64,000 nt of DNA from positions 3,658,001 to 3,722,000 of the forward strand of contig NZ_JAVIWS010000001.1 of assembly GCF_031323975.1 (NCBI RefSeq), written 5' to 3'. Shown here in pieces: positions 40,932 to 50,339 of the stretch. The notes under the pieces were generated by a model. The model searched no databases and was not told the DNA's origin. It saw nothing but the letters and a program-made list of their open reading frames with translations. The position numbers and the translations under genes are program-made. The stretch comes from Escherichia ruysiae (GTDB lineage Bacteria; Pseudomonadota; Gammaproteobacteria; Enterobacterales; Enterobacteriaceae). The stretch's first letter is position 1. Every line of letters begins with the position of its first letter.

Positions 40932-43487
40932 ATGTTTTCGCTGACTTCGTTCCTCGACACGTTAACCTCTGTTAATCCAGAAAATGTGCCGATTTATGTC
41001 GCTATTGTGGTTGGGGTTTTGTTGTTGGGTTTCATTGTCCGTTACGCTATTCCTTCATTTAGGGTTTCAGCGCGCTTTAAACAAAAAGCGAAAGCAATTC
41101 GGCAACTTGGCAATGAAAAACCGGCACAACAACTCGAAAAATTAGACGCGTTATTCTCTGATAAATTTTTTGCGCATCCCTGGAGCGAATTTAAAGAGTC
41201 TCTACATCGCCAGTTTGAGTTTGACGAAAACAGCGGGCAAAAAAAAATTAGCGCCATCCGTTCAACGGCTCCGTCGTCAGCATGGTTTACGGAACCGTTA
41301 TTAGTCGAAATTCCTCTCTATACGGAAGCGTTTAAACATCTCCCTGGCATCCTGACCGGAATTGGGATCATCGGCACCTTTTCGGGGCTGATGATTGGTT
41401 TGCACCATTTTGACCCCAGCACGCCAGAGCAGGTCAGCGCCAGCGTCGCTAACCTTTTACGCGACGTTCTGTATGCGTTTTTAGGTTCGGCGTTTGCTAT
41501 TACGTTTTCCATTCTGGTCACCATGTTTGAAAAATGGCGACTGGCGCAATGTTATAAAAACCTTGAACTTCTTACCGCCAGCATTGACCAGCTTTTTGAG
41601 GGCGGCGTCGGTGAAGATTACCTTTCGCAACTTCTTTCCAGTACTAAAGAAAACACCACCCATGCGCGGCAACTTAAGGATGGTCTGGTCACTGACCTGC
41701 GCGAAATGCTGCAAAACCTGGTGGATAGCCAGGTGCGGGAAAATCAAAAGCTGGCAGAGACATTATCAACAACATACCGCGAGTCAGGCCAACAGTTTGC
41801 TGAACAGGTCAGTGGTGCTATCGAAACCAGTCTGAAAAATCCGCTGGATAAAATTGCTGGTGTGGTGCAAACCGCCTCCGGCGATCAGAGCCATCGTGTG
41901 CAGTCGATGCTGGAGAACGTCCTGACCGCCTTTATGAGCAAAATGGATAATACCTTTGGTCAGCAATTCACCACCATGCAGGAGATGATGGGGCGTTCTG
42001 TGGAAGCCATTCAGTCTATGCAAAGCGGCTTCTCAACGTTGTTGCAGGATATGCGTCAGGCCGGGGATGACTCACGTCAGGGCAGCGCGCAACTGATCTC
42101 TCAACTGTTAAGCGAAATGAAAAGCGGTCAGCAGGAGATGCAGGCAGGGATGAATGAGATGCTGCGCAGCTTGCAGGAATCCGTTGCCCGTATTGGCGCA
42201 GAAGGTGAGGGCGCGGGCGAACGGATGGCGCAACAACTGGAAAAAATCTTTGCCGACAGCGAAGCGCGTGAAAAAGCGATGGCGGAACAGATGCGCGCGT
42301 TTATTGAGGCTATCCAGTCCAGTGTTCAGCAAGGGCAAAATGAAACCATGGAGAAAATGGCAGCTTCCGTGGATACGCTTGGCAGCCATATGGCGACGCT
42401 CTTTGCACAACTGGAAAATGGTCAGCAGCAACTTAATCAGCAGCAAAACCAGGCGCAAAATCTGCTGATGGGCAATATGAGCAAAGGTATCGAAACGCTG
42501 ACGCAAAACCTGGCGGGAGTATTCAGCCAACTGGAGTCAGGGCAAAAACAGATGAGCCAGACTCAAGAACAGGGGCAACGCGTGCTGCATGAAGAAACTC
42601 AGCAGCTTCTGGCACGTAGCGAAGCGCGTGAGCAGGCGGCGGCTGAGCAACAGCAACAGTTTATGACGTCGTTACAGCAAACCATGCATTCCGGTCAGGA
42701 TGCCCTGCGAGAGAAAATGACCAGCGGTATCGATCACCTGGGTAGCCAACTTGGCAACCTGTTTGGGCAACTGGAAGAAGGTCAGAAGTCGCTCAGTCAG
42801 CAACAGCAATCTGCGCAGAGTGCGTTACAACAGGAAGCGCAGCGAATCATTGGTCAGCTTGAAAGTCAGGTTGAGTCGCTGATGCAGATGCTGCGTGAAC
42901 AGCAATCTGCTTCAGGCGATCTGCTGCAACGGATGGCGCAAAACACCACGCGCCATCTGGAAGAGATACAAACAGGAGCCGATAAAATGCGCGTGGCTGC
43001 CGACCGCTTTGAAGCTGCGGGCGATCGTGTTGCTGAGGCTAATCAGTTGACCGCTGAGGTGCTCAATGGCACGCAACAGGCAGGACGCACGCTTTCCAGT
43101 GCCAGCGCGGAGTTGGGGGCATTGATTGCCGATTATCGTAATACCCGTGAAGTCGTGGCGAATGCCATAACGGCACTCGAAACGCTGATTAACCGTAGCC
43201 ATGATGAACAAACATCGCGCAGCCGTTTTGTTGACGATCTGAAAGCGTACTCTGAACGCCTGCAACAATATAACCGTGAGGCTCAGGAGTTCCTGCATAA
43301 CATTGCCGAGGTAATGGGAACCAGTTTTGAATCCTTTACGACCGGAGTGGAAAACGGCCTGAATCGTTCACTGCAAGAGATGGATACGCAACTGACGAAA
43401 GCGGCGGGAGCCTTAAGTTCTTCGGTTGAGATTATCGGTGAAAGCGTGGATACGCTGGAAACAGTACTCCGTCATCGTCGCGCGTAA
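40932..43487 (+). CDS. zorA: ZorA, MotA/ExbB-type motor protein of type I Zorya with long tail
   Basis: 851 residues; AAGG seven bases before ATG. Three membrane segments are visible: ~19-40 (YVAIVVGVLLLGFIV), ~137-158 (LPGILTGIGIIGTFSGLMIG) and ~178-200 (AFLGSAFAITFSILVTM), as in proton-channel proteins of the MotA/TolQ/ExbB family. From ~220 to 851 the chain is a Gln- and Glu-rich coiled coil. Within it a repeat of the form LF.QLE.GQ..L.QQQ occurs near residues 481, 521 and 601. In type I Zorya a ZorA5ZorB2 inner-membrane motor with a long cytoplasmic tail senses phage invasion and recruits ZorC and ZorD. The tail here is longer than the ~730-residue total of the studied E. coli ZorA, as I recall it. 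Confidence 0.93.
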   Translation: MFSLTSFLDTLTSVNPENVPIYVAIVVGVLLLGFIVRYAIPSFRVSARFKQKAKAIRQLGNEKPAQQLEKLDALFSDKFFAHPWSEFKESLHRQFEFDENSGQKKISAIRSTAPSSAWFTEPLLVEIPLYTEAFKHLPGILTGIGIIGTFSGLMIGLHHFDPSTPEQVSASVANLLRDVLYAFLGSAFAITFSILVTMFEKWRLAQCYKNLELLTASIDQLFEGGVGEDYLSQLLSSTKENTTHARQLKDGLVTDLREMLQNLVDSQVRENQKLAETLSTTYRESGQQFAEQVSGAIETSLKNPLDKIAGVVQTASGDQSHRVQSMLENVLTAFMSKMDNTFGQQFTTMQEMMGRSVEAIQSMQSGFSTLLQDMRQAGDDSRQGSAQLISQLLSEMKSGQQEMQAGMNEMLRSLQESVARIGAEGEGAGERMAQQLEKIFADSEAREKAMAEQMRAFIEAIQSSVQQGQNETMEKMAASVDTLGSHMATLFAQLENGQQQLNQQQNQAQNLLMGNMSKGIETLTQNLAGVFSQLESGQKQMSQTQEQGQRVLHEETQQLLARSEAREQAAAEQQQQFMTSLQQTMHSGQDALREKMTSGIDHLGSQLGNLFGQLEEGQKSLSQQQQSAQSALQQEAQRIIGQLESQVESLMQMLREQQSASGDLLQRMAQNTTRHLEEIQTGADKMRVAADRFEAAGDRVAEANQLTAEVLNGTQQAGRTLSSASAELGALIADYRNTREVVANAITALETLINRSHDEQTSRSRFVDDLKAYSERLQQYNREAQEFLHNIAEVMGTSFESFTTGVENGLNRSLQEMDTQLTKAAGALSSSVEIIGESVDTLETVLRHRRA

Positions 43488-43498
43488 GGAACAGGCTG

Positions 43499-44236
43499 AT
43501 GTTTAACCGGGTATTTAATGGCAGGCAACGGCGCAGCGATGAAGCGGAAAAACCCTTCTGGATCTCCTATGCAGACCTGATGACCGCCATGATGGTGCTG
43601 TTTTTGGTGGTGATGGTGGCGTCACTTAGCTCTGTTACGCAGCGGATCCAGCAGGCGGAGGCGGGGGAGAAATCGCGCGGGCATGATATCGCTCGCCTGT
43701 GTGAAAAACTTGAGCTTCAGGCAAAGAATCTCAATAAGACGATTCAGGTTGACTGCCATGACAACCGTATCAGCTTTGGTGAAGCAGGGCGTTTTGAGCA
43801 CAATCGCTTTGCGCTTAACGCCGAAGGATTACAGGCGCTACAGGATGTGGTGCCGTTAGTGCTGGAGGCGGCAAATAGCGATGAAGGCAAAAAATGGTTT
43901 AAGCAAATTGTTATAGAAGGTTTTACGGATACTGACGGTTCTTATCTCTATAACCTGCACCTTTCGTTGCAACGCTCGGAATGGGTGATGTGCAGTTTGC
44001 TGGATAGCAGAAGCGCGCTACAGCAAAAAATAACCCCGGAACAACAGGTCCAGATCCGTAAATTATTTCTGGCGGGCGGGGTTTCGTTCAACAATGCGAA
44101 AGAGAGCAAAGAAGCCAGCCGTCGCGTAGAACTGCGGATGCAATTCTTTGGCCTGAAAGACAAAAAGCGCGACGAAAGCATGGATGTTGTTCCTGGCATT
44201 AGTCAGGAAACCTGTCAGTTGGGAGCCATGCAATGA
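43499..44236 (+). CDS. zorB: ZorB, MotB/OmpA-like stator protein
   Basis: 245 residues, starting 11 bases after zorA with AAGGAA overlapping the zorA stop. One N-terminal membrane helix with the proton-carrying Asp: FWISYADLMTAMMVLFLVV (Asp near residue 26). The C-terminal OmpA/MotB peptidoglycan-binding domain covers ~95-220, with EGFTDTDGSYLYNLHLSLQRS near 140. It pairs with ZorA as the peptidoglycan-anchored ion-driven motor. Its stop overlaps the zorC start (ATGA). Confidence 0.93.
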   Translation: MFNRVFNGRQRRSDEAEKPFWISYADLMTAMMVLFLVVMVASLSSVTQRIQQAEAGEKSRGHDIARLCEKLELQAKNLNKTIQVDCHDNRISFGEAGRFEHNRFALNAEGLQALQDVVPLVLEAANSDEGKKWFKQIVIEGFTDTDGSYLYNLHLSLQRSEWVMCSLLDSRSALQQKITPEQQVQIRKLFLAGGVSFNNAKESKEASRRVELRMQFFGLKDKKRDESMDVVPGISQETCQLGAMQ

Positions 44237-46020
44237 CTTCCGCTATTGAAAAACTGAAAACCCGTTTGCTGCCCTATCGGGAGCAGAACGTGCAGCCGAC
44301 GGTAAGTCATGCTTTTCACTATCTTCAGCGCGTTATCGCGCAACTTGAGAGGAAGGTAGATGCTCGCGCGGTGCAGATGGTTCCCCCTCTGGAGAAACGC
44401 CGACAGGCCATTGCCCGGCTGCGTGCGGGGGATACGCCAAAGCCCTTCGAGTGGAAGATGATTTTTTTTGGCCTTAATGACGTGGCAGAAGGCGATCTGT
44501 TTGAAATTGCATTGATTGATGATGCAACAAACTTCGCGAGGATTATCGCTGAAATTGAACAAAAAATTGCGCAGCAGCGGTTAACACGCCGCGAATGGCT
44601 GGCGCTATGTACCAGCTACTTTGGTCATTCCAGCGATACACCGGAAAAGAATCCGCAGTGGCTTCAGCTACGCACGCAGATTGCTCGTGGGTTTCAACAG
44701 CTAAAAGAGAGTGCGCCGCGTCAGATGTCCTGGATGTCGGTCATTGACACCTATAGCGATATTTTTACCGATAATGCAGGTTTTCTTCTCGGACAACAGC
44801 TTGGGCGTGGAGAAATCACGGATATTTCGGTGCTGGAGAAAGTCGCGCAAATTCCGCAAACCAGCTGGTTATGGCGCAAAATTGTTAACCACCTGGTCAA
44901 TGAGATTTTTTGCCTGACTGACGATGCTTTTCAGCAGAAAATTCATTCTCTTATCGCCTTGAGCCGCCAGCTTACGCGGTTTAAAGATAATATTCTGGCA
45001 GCCACTCTGACCCGTTATTATCAGTCGGCTTTTAAACATCAAACGCATTTCGAACTCAAGCAATTGGCCCTGGAATATTGGGGAAATCCGCAGTTAACCA
45101 GCCGTAATAAAAGCTGGCAGGTTCACGTTGAAAATCCGGTATTACTGATGGTGCAAGGATGGTTCGCCAAAGACGACCTGAAGCTGTTCTTTGAATTGCT
45201 GAAAGGCAATCGGGATGTTGACCATGCGCGCCTGTTCTACTGGCTACGTTTTGCCAACCAAATGAGCTATACGCGCATTGTGCTGGGCGAAGATGCGCTG
45301 CGATCCAAAGATGCCGATTATGTTGAATTCAGGGCGAAAAACGCAGGGCGATTAAGCCGTCTGCAAGGTTCTGGTTCACGCGATAACAATGCCATGATTA
45401 TGCGCATTGGTGATTATCTGTTTGTCGAATTTTCGAAAGTGGGGGCGATGTATGCCTACCATATGGGGAATGCGCCCTTTAATCCGGAAACCGGCATTCT
45501 TGATATTGATTATGATCTGAAAGATAAGCGGAATAACCGCCGTAAAGTCCGGTTGCGTTTACCGCATTTGTCGCCGGTATTTCTCTACTCACTCAACCGA
45601 ATTGAGGGGTGGATGAGCCGATATGACGAAGAACTTCGTAAGCTGGGTATTGATTACGTTGCGGAAGATTTAAATCAGTCCTCTGTCACTTTGGATATCT
45701 CTCGCTTCAATGCCTCAAAGACCGTGAGTCGGCCTGAATCTGCATCGTTATCTGAACATGAAGTCAGTGATGCAAAGTCAGACCGGGAAGAGCAAATCAA
45801 AATCATCGCCTCCTCGTTAAAAGCCAAAAAAGATCTCCCCGACCGGGAACAACAAATCCGGGAGATTATTCGTTCGGTCGATTGCAAAGTGATGGATAAA
45901 CGAGGGCTGGGGGGCGCAATCCATATTCAGTTCAATGAACCAGACCATGAAGCGGCGCAAAAATTACTCAGCCTTGGGTTTAAACCTGTGCTGGGTAAAT
46001 TTACTTACTGGAGCAAATAG
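44233..46020 (+). CDS. zorC: ZorC, EH-signature-domain protein of type I Zorya
   Basis: 595 residues, soluble, with no membrane segment. The central part around residues ~300-440 carries the EH-signature type region (FYWLRFANQMSYTRIVLG, followed by SRDNNAMIMRIGDYLFVEFSKVGAMYAYH). The last ~80 residues form a separate small domain after a charged linker. ZorC marks type I systems and is reported to bind DNA with ZorD. It starts four bases inside the end of zorB, and its stop overlaps the GTG of zorD by one base. Confidence 0.92.
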   Translation: MTSAIEKLKTRLLPYREQNVQPTVSHAFHYLQRVIAQLERKVDARAVQMVPPLEKRRQAIARLRAGDTPKPFEWKMIFFGLNDVAEGDLFEIALIDDATNFARIIAEIEQKIAQQRLTRREWLALCTSYFGHSSDTPEKNPQWLQLRTQIARGFQQLKESAPRQMSWMSVIDTYSDIFTDNAGFLLGQQLGRGEITDISVLEKVAQIPQTSWLWRKIVNHLVNEIFCLTDDAFQQKIHSLIALSRQLTRFKDNILAATLTRYYQSAFKHQTHFELKQLALEYWGNPQLTSRNKSWQVHVENPVLLMVQGWFAKDDLKLFFELLKGNRDVDHARLFYWLRFANQMSYTRIVLGEDALRSKDADYVEFRAKNAGRLSRLQGSGSRDNNAMIMRIGDYLFVEFSKVGAMYAYHMGNAPFNPETGILDIDYDLKDKRNNRRKVRLRLPHLSPVFLYSLNRIEGWMSRYDEELRKLGIDYVAEDLNQSSVTLDISRFNASKTVSRPESASLSEHEVSDAKSDREEQIKIIASSLKAKKDLPDREQQIREIIRSVDCKVMDKRGLGGAIHIQFNEPDHEAAQKLLSLGFKPVLGKFTYWSK

Positions 46021-49000
46021 TGTTCAAAAAATTGTTGGGTAAATTTATTAAAGAGAATACTTCACTACCTGCTTCATTTGCGCCGCTGTATGTAATGAAA
46101 GAAGAGGGTTTTGCTTTCCCCTTTAGTCTTGCCGATAGCGAAGATAACTGGCCTGTCGCCTCATGCCTGGAACAGCTTCATGAGGAAGATTATGTTTCAC
46201 ACTGGTCTGATTGCTGGTTTCTTAGCTGGGATGATTTTTACCGCATCCGGAAAAATGACGACTATGCCAGCAGTCTGGCGATTTTTGCTTTCCCTTCACA
46301 GCGCAATCTGACGGCTCATCTTGCTGCAACAGGAAGCATTAGCGATGACACTTTTCGCGTTTTCATTGATAAATGGACCCTACCTGATGACTATCGCCCT
46401 GTTGAGATAACTTGCACAGGCGCCAGCTTTTCCTCTGCGGAAGGCACCTTTGTGTTAAGTGAAGAGAACTGGCAACTTCTGGACGCACTACAGCAACTCA
46501 GGTTGCAGCAGCGACAGACGCCGGGCGAAACGGTCAACCAAACCCGTTGGGCCAAAATACGGCGGCAGGCCAAAAAAGCAGGGGCAAAACTGGATGACTA
46601 TCTTGCGAAAACGATCGTCATCAGGCCGGAATCGTTGCAGTTAAAACTGCGAAAATCGCTGGTGGTGGATACTCCGGTGCTGGAAATTGAACCTGTTTTT
46701 GATGAGCAGCCTGCCAACTGGTTACAGAGTTTTGACCGCACGCAACAGGTGCAGGATCGTTACCGTGTTTTAGGGGACGATGGTGTCTTAAACCATGTCA
46801 TTCTTTCCCCTGAAGTCAAAGACGTCCTGACCTCCGTGCACGCTATTACGGGGCGTCGCGTGGCGGGGGATGATGCGCTCTCATTTGTTCGCAACCCCTA
46901 CACCTGGATTGGTGAAGAGGCGAGCCAGGTGCTTGATCCTGACGTTTATGAGCAGAATTTGCAGGACGCCGGGATCTACTTTTATGATTTCCGTCTGGAG
47001 CCGCAGATTGATGAAAACAGGCAAATTGCGGCGGTAACGCTTCTTCTCAGCCCCAGAACTGAGCAATCTGTGGCGGATGAAACCTATATCTTTAAACGTC
47101 CAGGTGAACTGGCGGCGTTGCTCTCTGAACTGGAGCAAAAGTTAGCGGCACAACTGCCCGCCGGAGTCTGGCAGGGTTACGATCTGGAGCTTTCCAGATT
47201 CAGCCAGGAAGAACTGCAAGGTTATCAGGCGTTGCTTGAAAACTGGCAGCACCAGGCGGCGGGAATGAATTTTACCCACGTCCTCGATCTGAACAAATAC
47301 AGCGACCGGGTTATCGGGATCGGTGAATTTGAAAAAATAAGTTCGCCTTATCTGGTCAAAAGTGAAAGTGAAAAATGGCTTCCGGAGAACCTTGCGCAAG
47401 AGATGTGCGAGGCTATGTTCTCTGGCTGGGATCTCGATAATCATCAACATTTTCAGGAACTGGAAGAGCGGCTGGAAGAGGCAAAAGCCACGGATGCGCC
47501 GGAAGTCGCCATGCCCTGGAACGACAACCTTTTGCCCCGTGAAGAAGCAGAAATTTTCCACGATAAATGGAAAAAGAAAATTGACGGTGAAACAAATGAT
47601 GGCGTCAGTAGTGAGCCGGTCAGTCGTGCCGTTCTGCTGATAGAACAAAATATCGAGCAGGCGCTGTATGTTAAACAACGGCGGGACTCTTTGCTCGGTG
47701 CACATCAGGCAGAAGTCGAACTGCCGATGATCCTCAAAACGTCCATTCAGCTACGTGAACACCAGCGTAAAGGGGTAGCGTGGCTCCAGCAGTTGTATCT
47801 AAAGTCGCCAATAGAGACGGCGGGATGTTTGCTCGCAGACGATATGGGGCTGGGTAAAACCTTACAGATTCTAACTTTTCTCATCTGGCATCGTGAACGT
47901 TTCCCGGATTCGCCTCCTTCGCTGATTGTTGCTCCGGTGTCGTTACTCGATAACTGGGAGCGTGAGGTTGGGAATTTCTTCCTGCGCGAGCAGGTGTCGA
48001 TTTTAAAACTCTACGGTAATGAACTTAAGGCTAAGAAATGCGCGAAAGAGAGTATTCCACAGGCGCTTAAAAGTAAGGGGATTAAGAACTTACTGCAAAG
48101 TGACTGGGTGGGTGACGCGCATATTGTTCTTACCACCTATGAGACGTTGCGCGATCAGGAATTTTCGCTGGCTCGTCAGCCCTGGTCCATAATGGTGTGC
48201 GACGAAGCGCAGAAAATTAAAAATCCGGCGGCATTAATTACCCAATCGGCAAAAGCCATTCAGGCACAATTTAAAGTCGCATGTACCGGAACACCGGTCG
48301 AAAATACCCTTGTCGATCTGTGGTGTTTATTTGACTTCGTGCAGCCAGGTTTGTTGGGGGCTTTAAATAATTTTGGTAAAGATTATCTGCGCCCCATTGA
48401 GCAACAGAATGATAATGCTGTCCTCGAATCGCTACGTAAATTAATAGAACCGCAGACGCTGCGCCGCACCAAAGAAGAAGTGGCGAAAGACCTGCCGGAT
48501 AAGATTGAAGATCAACGCTGTAAACAGTTGAATATGCTGCCATTGCAACGGGATCTCTATACCCACTCGGTTGCAAGCTGGCAAAATCAACAGGAGATCA
48601 GCGAAGGGCTGGATCAACGAGGCTCAGGTATGCTGGGGTTACTGCATCGCCTGAAACTTATTTGCGCATGGCCTTATTCCGTAAGTGCAGATTTGCGCTT
48701 ACGGAACGATGCCCCGAAAGTAAAATGGCTGCTGGAGACATTAAATACGATTCGCCAGTCATCTGATGACAAAGTGATTATTTTTACGGAACTGCGCGAT
48801 ATTCAACGAGAACTGCAACATCTGATTGCGCAGCATTTTGGCTTTAAGCCTTTTATTATTAATGGTGATACCAGCACCAAATCTGGCAGCGATCAAAATC
48901 GTCAGAGCCTGATCGATACATTTCAGTCAACGCCCGGTTTTAACGTCATTATTTTATCCACCATTGCGGTTGGGTTTGGCGTCAATGTCCAGAAAGCAAA

Positions 49001-49259
49001 TCATGTCATCCACTTTACCCGTTGCTGGAATCCGGCGAAGGAAGATCAGGCGACCGATCGGGCCTACCGTATCGGGCAGCAGAAAGATGTTTACGTCTAT
49101 TATCCGACGGTGCGTGATAGCCAGTTAATGACTTTTGAAGAAACGTTGGATGAATTACTGAACCGACGCCGGGCATTGGCGAGAGATATGCTCAAAGGGG
49201 CAACCGATCTGAGCGCCGCAGATTTTGAAGCGGTGCTGGCGGGCACTCCCTTGGCGTAG
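46020..49259 (+). CDS. zorD: ZorD, SNF2-type helicase/nuclease effector of Zorya
   Basis: 1079 residues from GTG 46020, whose first base is the last of the zorC stop, so translation is coupled. A long N-terminal domain (~1-570) precedes a SNF2 ATPase: Walker A DDMGLGKT near residue 607, motif II DEAQ near 727, GTPVENTLVDLW near 757, and motif VI TDRAYRIGQ near 1011. In type I Zorya, ZorD is the DNA-degrading effector. Length and order agree with a complete zorABCD operon; all key motor motifs are intact. Confidence 0.94.
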   Translation: MFKKLLGKFIKENTSLPASFAPLYVMKEEGFAFPFSLADSEDNWPVASCLEQLHEEDYVSHWSDCWFLSWDDFYRIRKNDDYASSLAIFAFPSQRNLTAHLAATGSISDDTFRVFIDKWTLPDDYRPVEITCTGASFSSAEGTFVLSEENWQLLDALQQLRLQQRQTPGETVNQTRWAKIRRQAKKAGAKLDDYLAKTIVIRPESLQLKLRKSLVVDTPVLEIEPVFDEQPANWLQSFDRTQQVQDRYRVLGDDGVLNHVILSPEVKDVLTSVHAITGRRVAGDDALSFVRNPYTWIGEEASQVLDPDVYEQNLQDAGIYFYDFRLEPQIDENRQIAAVTLLLSPRTEQSVADETYIFKRPGELAALLSELEQKLAAQLPAGVWQGYDLELSRFSQEELQGYQALLENWQHQAAGMNFTHVLDLNKYSDRVIGIGEFEKISSPYLVKSESEKWLPENLAQEMCEAMFSGWDLDNHQHFQELEERLEEAKATDAPEVAMPWNDNLLPREEAEIFHDKWKKKIDGETNDGVSSEPVSRAVLLIEQNIEQALYVKQRRDSLLGAHQAEVELPMILKTSIQLREHQRKGVAWLQQLYLKSPIETAGCLLADDMGLGKTLQILTFLIWHRERFPDSPPSLIVAPVSLLDNWEREVGNFFLREQVSILKLYGNELKAKKCAKESIPQALKSKGIKNLLQSDWVGDAHIVLTTYETLRDQEFSLARQPWSIMVCDEAQKIKNPAALITQSAKAIQAQFKVACTGTPVENTLVDLWCLFDFVQPGLLGALNNFGKDYLRPIEQQNDNAVLESLRKLIEPQTLRRTKEEVAKDLPDKIEDQRCKQLNMLPLQRDLYTHSVASWQNQQEISEGLDQRGSGMLGLLHRLKLICAWPYSVSADLRLRNDAPKVKWLLETLNTIRQSSDDKVIIFTELRDIQRELQHLIAQHFGFKPFIINGDTSTKSGSDQNRQSLIDTFQSTPGFNVIILSTIAVGFGVNVQKANHVIHFTRCWNPAKEDQATDRAYRIGQQKDVYVYYPTVRDSQLMTFEETLDELLNRRRALARDMLKGATDLSAADFEAVLAGTPLA

Positions 49260-49458
49260 GGAATACCATGGGCGAGTAAATCGACAGGGATTCGCTATTG
49301 CTTTATTAATGAACAACAAAGACATTTTGTGAATGTATGGGTTGACATTCATATGAAAAAAATCATAATTCCGTCAGGTTTGCGTAGGGCACTTTCTGTA
49401 TCTTATGCATCGCACCAGGGCCTGACAGAAAATATGCTGTAAGGTTCGTATCAAAAAA
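49260..49458. other. Spacer between zorD and the tRNA-like element
   Basis: No gene is visible. A loose inverted repeat (GTCAGG near 49375 and CCTGAC near 49420) surrounds AT-rich DNA. The stretch may be the right edge of the Zorya insertion. Confidence 0.35.
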
Positions 49459-49539
49459 CCGCCATTAGCTCATCAGGAAGAGCAGACGACAACCAGGATT
49501 GTTGTATGGTACGGGGTTCGAGGCCTCGATGGCGGTCCA
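49459..49539 (+). other. tRNA-like cloverleaf with encoded CCA, probably degenerate
   Basis: The acceptor stem CCGCCAT (49459-49465) pairs with ATGGCGG (49529-49535), followed by T and CCA. D stem GCTC/GAGC (468-471 / 480-483, offsets from 49000), anticodon-type stem ACAAC/GTTGT (489-493 / 501-505) with the 7-base loop CAGGATT, and T arm CGGGG-TTCGAGG-CCTCG (512-528). All four stems form. Departures from a normal tRNA: five bases instead of one between D and anticodon stems, a six-base variable region, and A instead of the near-universal U at position 33. It is probably a decayed (perhaps phage-derived) tRNA or an integration target at the edge of the Zorya block. Confidence 0.5.
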
Positions 49540-49572
49540 ACTTTTCAATCGTATTAATTACCAATCATCAGC

Positions 49573-50220
49573 TCATTGCCGCGTCACCCCTTCATAAATC
49601 AGCCGTAGCGCAAATAGACCAATAACCATACCAATAATCCGACTGGCGACCTGCTGCATACGTCCATATGCGCGACGCACGGCGGGTAAAGAAAACGCCT
49701 GACTAAGGAATATACGCCAGATAACAGACGCGAGCACAATCCCTGCCCAGGCCATTAAACGCGCCCAGGTCGGCGTTTCTGCACTTAACGTCACTGAGAA
49801 GATACTGATAAAAAATAAAACTGTTTGTGGATTCGAGAGATCGGTAATTAACCCACGGCGGAAAAATACATACCAGGGGGCGCTAAGGGGCTGCTGTAAC
49901 GCGCTCATCTGTGGTGTTGATTGTCGGCGCATACTGTTCCAGGCAAACCATAAGAGATAAGCACCGCCGACGATTTTAATGAGTGAGAAAATCTCTTCAC
50001 ACTGAGTAATGAGCGTTGCCATCCCAAATAATCCCAGCCCGGAATAGATGGCGTCGCCCAACGCCACACCAAGCCCGGTGAGTACGCCCGCGCGACGACC
50101 AGAAGCCAGACTGGTTTGAACCACGACAAAGAGATTTGCGCCTGGATTAAAAAACGTGATGACGAACAGTCCGACGGTCAGGTAAACGGCGTGCAAAGGA
50201 TCCATAGTGATTTCATCCAT
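49573..50220 (-). CDS. yahN: YahN, RhtB/LysE-family amino-acid exporter
   Basis: 215 residues from MDEITMDPLH. Five to six membrane helices, with the family's NPGAN-containing first segment (FFNPGANLFVVVQ), GVALGD near residue 50 and the FFRRGLITDLSNPQTVLFFISIF segment near 120. It exports amino acids or homoserine-like compounds in this family. The longer K-12 N-terminal start is not available here because a stop lies five codons upstream. Its first 13 codons are also found as a remnant at 53625-53663, part of the tandem duplication. Confidence 0.93.
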   Translation of the reverse strand: MDEITMDPLHAVYLTVGLFVITFFNPGANLFVVVQTSLASGRRAGVLTGLGVALGDAIYSGLGLFGMATLITQCEEIFSLIKIVGGAYLLWFAWNSMRRQSTPQMSALQQPLSAPWYVFFRRGLITDLSNPQTVLFFISIFSVTLSAETPTWARLMAWAGIVLASVIWRIFLSQAFSLPAVRRAYGRMQQVASRIIGMVIGLFALRLIYEGVTRQ

Positions 50221-50306
50221 AAATAAGCTGAATTAACTTCATCATATTTATAGTAAAAATGACTGAATGCGAGCGCGATCACAAAGACCGTGGATCTAAA
50301 AAGAGT

Positions 50307-50330
50307 GCCGCCCGTATCGTGACGGGCGGC
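50307..50330 (-). terminator. Terminator of the broken autotransporter copy
   Basis: GCCGCCCG at 50307-50314 pairs with CGGGCGGC at 50323-50330; on the minus strand a T-run (opposite 50296-50303) follows. It lies 10 bases past the stop of the minus-strand gene. Confidence 0.75.
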
Positions 50331-50339
50331 AAAGTGGCA

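Noticed and set aside
38755..49259. Type II Zorya
   Set aside because: ZorC and the SNF2 ZorD are both present and no ZorE-type HNH protein is seen, so the system is type I.
49459..49539. Functional serine tRNA (GGA loop triplet)
   Set aside because: Position 33 is not U, the D-anticodon linker is four bases too long, and serine tRNAs carry a long variable arm that is missing here.
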